Origin: a virus
IMG/VR virus record: IMGVR_UViG_3300027736_000097
Location: 1 to 39,802 of that record
Strand: one strand, 5' to 3'
Length of the DNA: 39,802 nt
A model generated the notes under the pieces. That model searched no databases. It had not been told where the DNA came from and saw nothing but the letters and a program-made list of their open reading frames with translations. Position 1 is the stretch's first letter. The number at the start of each line of letters is the position of its first letter. Positions 38,164 through 39,802 of this stretch are shown piece by piece. Position numbers and translations under genes: made by a program.

Positions 38164-38904
38164 TTACTTCCACACCTTCTTATCAAATACGAATGAACCA
38201 TCCATATTAACTGGAACTAATTGTGGGGTAATCTTATTCCCATCAACATATAAAACACCGAATCCTTTATGCCATGTAAACAATCCACCTCTGATATATT
38301 TAGCGAACTTAAAGTCCATTAAACAACCAGTCTCTAGACCCCATATAGTCTTAGGTGTGCCACCAAAGTATGACTGAGTGTAATGTGTCAAGCCAGCACG
38401 GTGCGTATGACCACACACAACGGACATACCAGCACGCTTGGCTAATCCAAGTGCAGTAGCACCAGCAGTAGGTTGCACATTACCTTCATCACCATGTAGT
38501 AACAACCAATTCGGTGCTAGTTCATATGGTCTCTCGTGATATGTAATACCTAAGTCATCAAGTTTTAAGAAGTTCTTTAACTCTAACTCAGGTAAACCAG
38601 CAAGACCAGGTGCTCTCATTCTAATTGTATTAAACAATCTATCTGTATGATTACTTCTAATCATATGTTTAATCTTTAATGATTCAAGCACACGATGAGT
38701 CTCATCTCTATCTCTAGCAATAGACTTCTCGTGTTCTAGGTCAGTACCCTTACTCCATTTTGAGATAGTCTGCATATCCATCTCATCCCCAACAGATACT
38801 ACCTCGTCAGGTTTATATTTCTTTATGAAATTAGACAGCGCTGAGACTGCCTTCCTGTCGTGGTATGGTACCTGTAAGTCAGACACGCAGACTATAACCT
38901 TCAT
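38164..38904 (-). CDS. Calcineurin-like metallophosphoesterase
   Basis: A 246-aa protein with the full metal-site set: SDLQVPYHD (D9), VGDEMD (D40), RSNHTD (N85, H86), LLHGDEG (H137) and CGHTHR (H166, H168). The family includes phosphatases, nucleases (SbcD-like) and nucleotidases; the phage substrate is unknown. Being in the replication operon it may act on nucleotides or DNA ends. Confidence 0.85.
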   Translation of the reverse strand: MKVIVCVSDLQVPYHDRKAVSALSNFIKKYKPDEVVSVGDEMDMQTISKWSKGTDLEHEKSIARDRDETHRVLESLKIKHMIRSNHTDRLFNTIRMRAPGLAGLPELELKNFLKLDDLGITYHERPYELAPNWLLLHGDEGNVQPTAGATALGLAKRAGMSVVCGHTHRAGLTHYTQSYFGGTPKTIWGLETGCLMDFKFAKYIRGGLFTWHKGFGVLYVDGNKITPQLVPVNMDGSFVFDKKVWK

Positions 38905-39047
38905 TATCCCACCATTCTAGAACGACTTAACCTCTGTATAATACGTGTGAGTTCTTTTATACTTTCCAGATTTTCTACTGGATTTTCTTGTAGTAAAGAA
39001 TATATTTTTTGATTAGTTAAATCTATTGATTCCTCTATTGTTTTCAT
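38904..39047 (-). CDS. Small helical protein (47 aa)
   Basis: A 47-aa, charged, helical protein (ESIDLTNQKIYSLLQENPVENL, then RIIQRLSRSRMVG). AAGGGG precedes the ATG; the stop overlaps the next start as TAATG. No family. Confidence 0.65.
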   Translation of the reverse strand: MKTIEESIDLTNQKIYSLLQENPVENLESIKELTRIIQRLSRSRMVG

Positions 39048-39056
39048 TAGTTCCCC

Positions 39057-39140
39057 TTAATTTATTCCCAGTAATGTTACAAGGAAAGATAGTAAAGATA
39101 AAAGTTCTAATTGAAACATCATTAACATTAATTCAATCAT
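39057..39140 (-). CDS. Tiny hydrophobic peptide (27 aa)
   Basis: ATG 39140 overlaps the stop of the Nmad1-like gene as ATGA. The 27-aa product is a single hydrophobic helix (LLSLLSFLVTLLG). Translational coupling supports it, but length alone gives no proof. Confidence 0.45.
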   Translation of the reverse strand: MIELMLMMFQLELLSLLSFLVTLLGIN

Positions 39141-39502
39141 TGGTCCCATTGCCCCCTTAGTACTAGCAATCCTATGATTGCATAGTTTGCCATGTCCTTG
39201 AAAGAATCTTCAAGAGACTCGTGTTCAGGATTAGATTGGCTATCATATAAGTTATTTATACGAGCCAACTTATCATGCATACGAACCCTGAGTCCATTCA
39301 ATGCACCACCTGGTGCTTCAGATATATTCTTTGGTCCGTAATCTTTATGTTTAGACAATAATAAATCTAATAGTTCTTGAAAGGTTTGTGCTACGGCTGA
39401 TTCAAAAGAGATACTGTCAGGGTAACTACGAGTTTCCCATCCATCTTCTTTGCCTGTGTTATATGGAAACCTTGATTTTCCAAGTGGGTTATAATCTGCC
39501 AT
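39137..39502 (-). CDS. Nmad1/DUF1599-like nucleotide-modification-associated protein
   Basis: A 121-aa protein. KHKDYGPKNISEAPGGALNGLRVRMHDKLARINNL and SLEDSFKDMANYAIIGLLVLRGQW match the Nmad1 (DUF1599) family, found near enzymes that modify phage DNA bases or nucleotides. It has a strong GGAGGAG ribosome site. No matching base-modifying enzyme was recognised elsewhere in the genome. Confidence 0.75.
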   Translation of the reverse strand: MADYNPLGKSRFPYNTGKEDGWETRSYPDSISFESAVAQTFQELLDLLLSKHKDYGPKNISEAPGGALNGLRVRMHDKLARINNLYDSQSNPEHESLEDSFKDMANYAIIGLLVLRGQWDQ

Positions 39503-39505
39503 TCT

Positions 39506-39802
39506 TCACTCTCCTCCTTCAAGTAGTTGTTTGATTTCGTCATCTATTTCCATCATCTGTGATTTTATTATCATCTCTTCTACTATATCTTTGATTGCTT
39601 CGGGCTGTGTTTCTGCCGTAAACAATGTCATATATGCAGACTGGGTTATAACCTTTACCTGTTCTGGTCGCTCTGCATATTTATACAGACACCTAAGTAA
39701 AGAACCTATCATTAATCTAGAACCATTAGGTAAGATTAAAGATGGGTCAAACTCTTCATCATCTTCTAGTAAGTGGTCAGTTGCTTGGAATACATTATCA
39801 AA
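39506..39802 (-). CDS. Conserved phage protein with CPxCG knuckle, C-terminal part (gene crosses contig join)
   Basis: This is the remaining part of the gene that begins at 169: 112 aa in all. The C-terminal 68 residues are helical (AEAQPEAIKDIVEEM-like, then DDEIKQLLEGGE). The final Gly-Gly-Glu is written by GGAGGAGAG, which is also the ribosome site of the next gene, so that ending is probably constrained by the DNA rather than by function. No family recognised. Confidence 0.8.
   Translation of the reverse strand, partial: FDNVFQATDHLLEDDEEFDPSLILPNGSRLMIGSLLRCLYKYAERPEQVKVITQSAYMTLFTAETQPEAIKDIVEEMIIKSQMMEIDDEIKQLLEGGE
39676..39802. repeat. Right copy of terminal 127-bp direct repeat
   Basis: Identical to 1-127. 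See the left copy: it marks the assembly join of a circular contig. Confidence 0.95.

Noticed and set aside
39506-39514. The 112-aa zinc-knuckle protein ends in Gly-Gly-Glu, like deamidated Pup.
   Set aside because: The codons GGAGGAGAG are also the ribosome site of the next gene, which explains the ending. Nothing else in the protein resembles Pup.

Overview
The window is a complete phage genome. The first 127 bases (1-127) are repeated exactly at the end (39676-39802), which is how an assembler leaves a circular contig when it uses 127-mers, so the unique genome is 39,675 bp and one gene runs across the join. The host is very probably an actinobacterium: there is a WhiB-like Fe-S regulator (a family restricted to actinobacteria and their phages), a secreted lytic transglycosylase of the actinobacterial type, and a likely leaderless promoter. 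The AT-rich composition and several small tail genes that I know best from aquatic phages suggest a freshwater or marine host. That is inference.

Layout. (1) Late virion and lysis operon, minus strand, from 31230 down to 4285: terminase large subunit with an N-terminal HTH, portal, a proteasome/HslV-like Ntn hydrolase, a 1564-aa virion protein and three companions, scaffold, an N4-gp56-type major capsid protein, a run of tiny lysine-rich genes, a glycosyltransferase and a methyltransferase, a tail adaptor, repeat-rich fibres, a Gly-rich adhesin, a large tail protein, then lysis genes (membrane proteins, an exported Pro/Glu-rich protein, CHAP endolysin, holin). It ends in a strong hairpin terminator at 4199-4241. 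There is no tape-measure or tube gene, so a short-tailed virion is likely. (2) Replication and repair operon, minus strand, from 4042 down through the join to 37453: a Cas4/AddB-like nuclease in two pieces, a RecA-fold helicase, two nucleases, a primase in two frames, an Nmad1-like protein, a metallophosphoesterase and a sigma-like factor. There is no DNA polymerase, so the phage must use the host replisome; this fits the two DnaA-box-like sites. (3) Early rightward operon, plus strand, 32067 to about 37430: an amidoligase with eight CxxC knuckles, a class II glutamine amidotransferase with its own zinc tail, WhiB, a secreted transglycosylase and many small, often zinc-ribbon, proteins. (4) A gene-free control region at 31231-32066 between the divergent operons, with palindromes, a CRP/GlxR-like site and two tandem promoters sharing an upstream motif.

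The most interesting points are the amidoligase plus GAT-II pair, the proteasome-like protease in the head module, the split Fe-S nuclease, the 51-nt tRNA-like element lacking an anticodon arm (32399-32449), the array of tiny basic proteins and the tandem early promoters. No integrase, CRISPR array or insertion sequence was seen; the phage looks lytic. All functions were read from sequence motifs without database searches.
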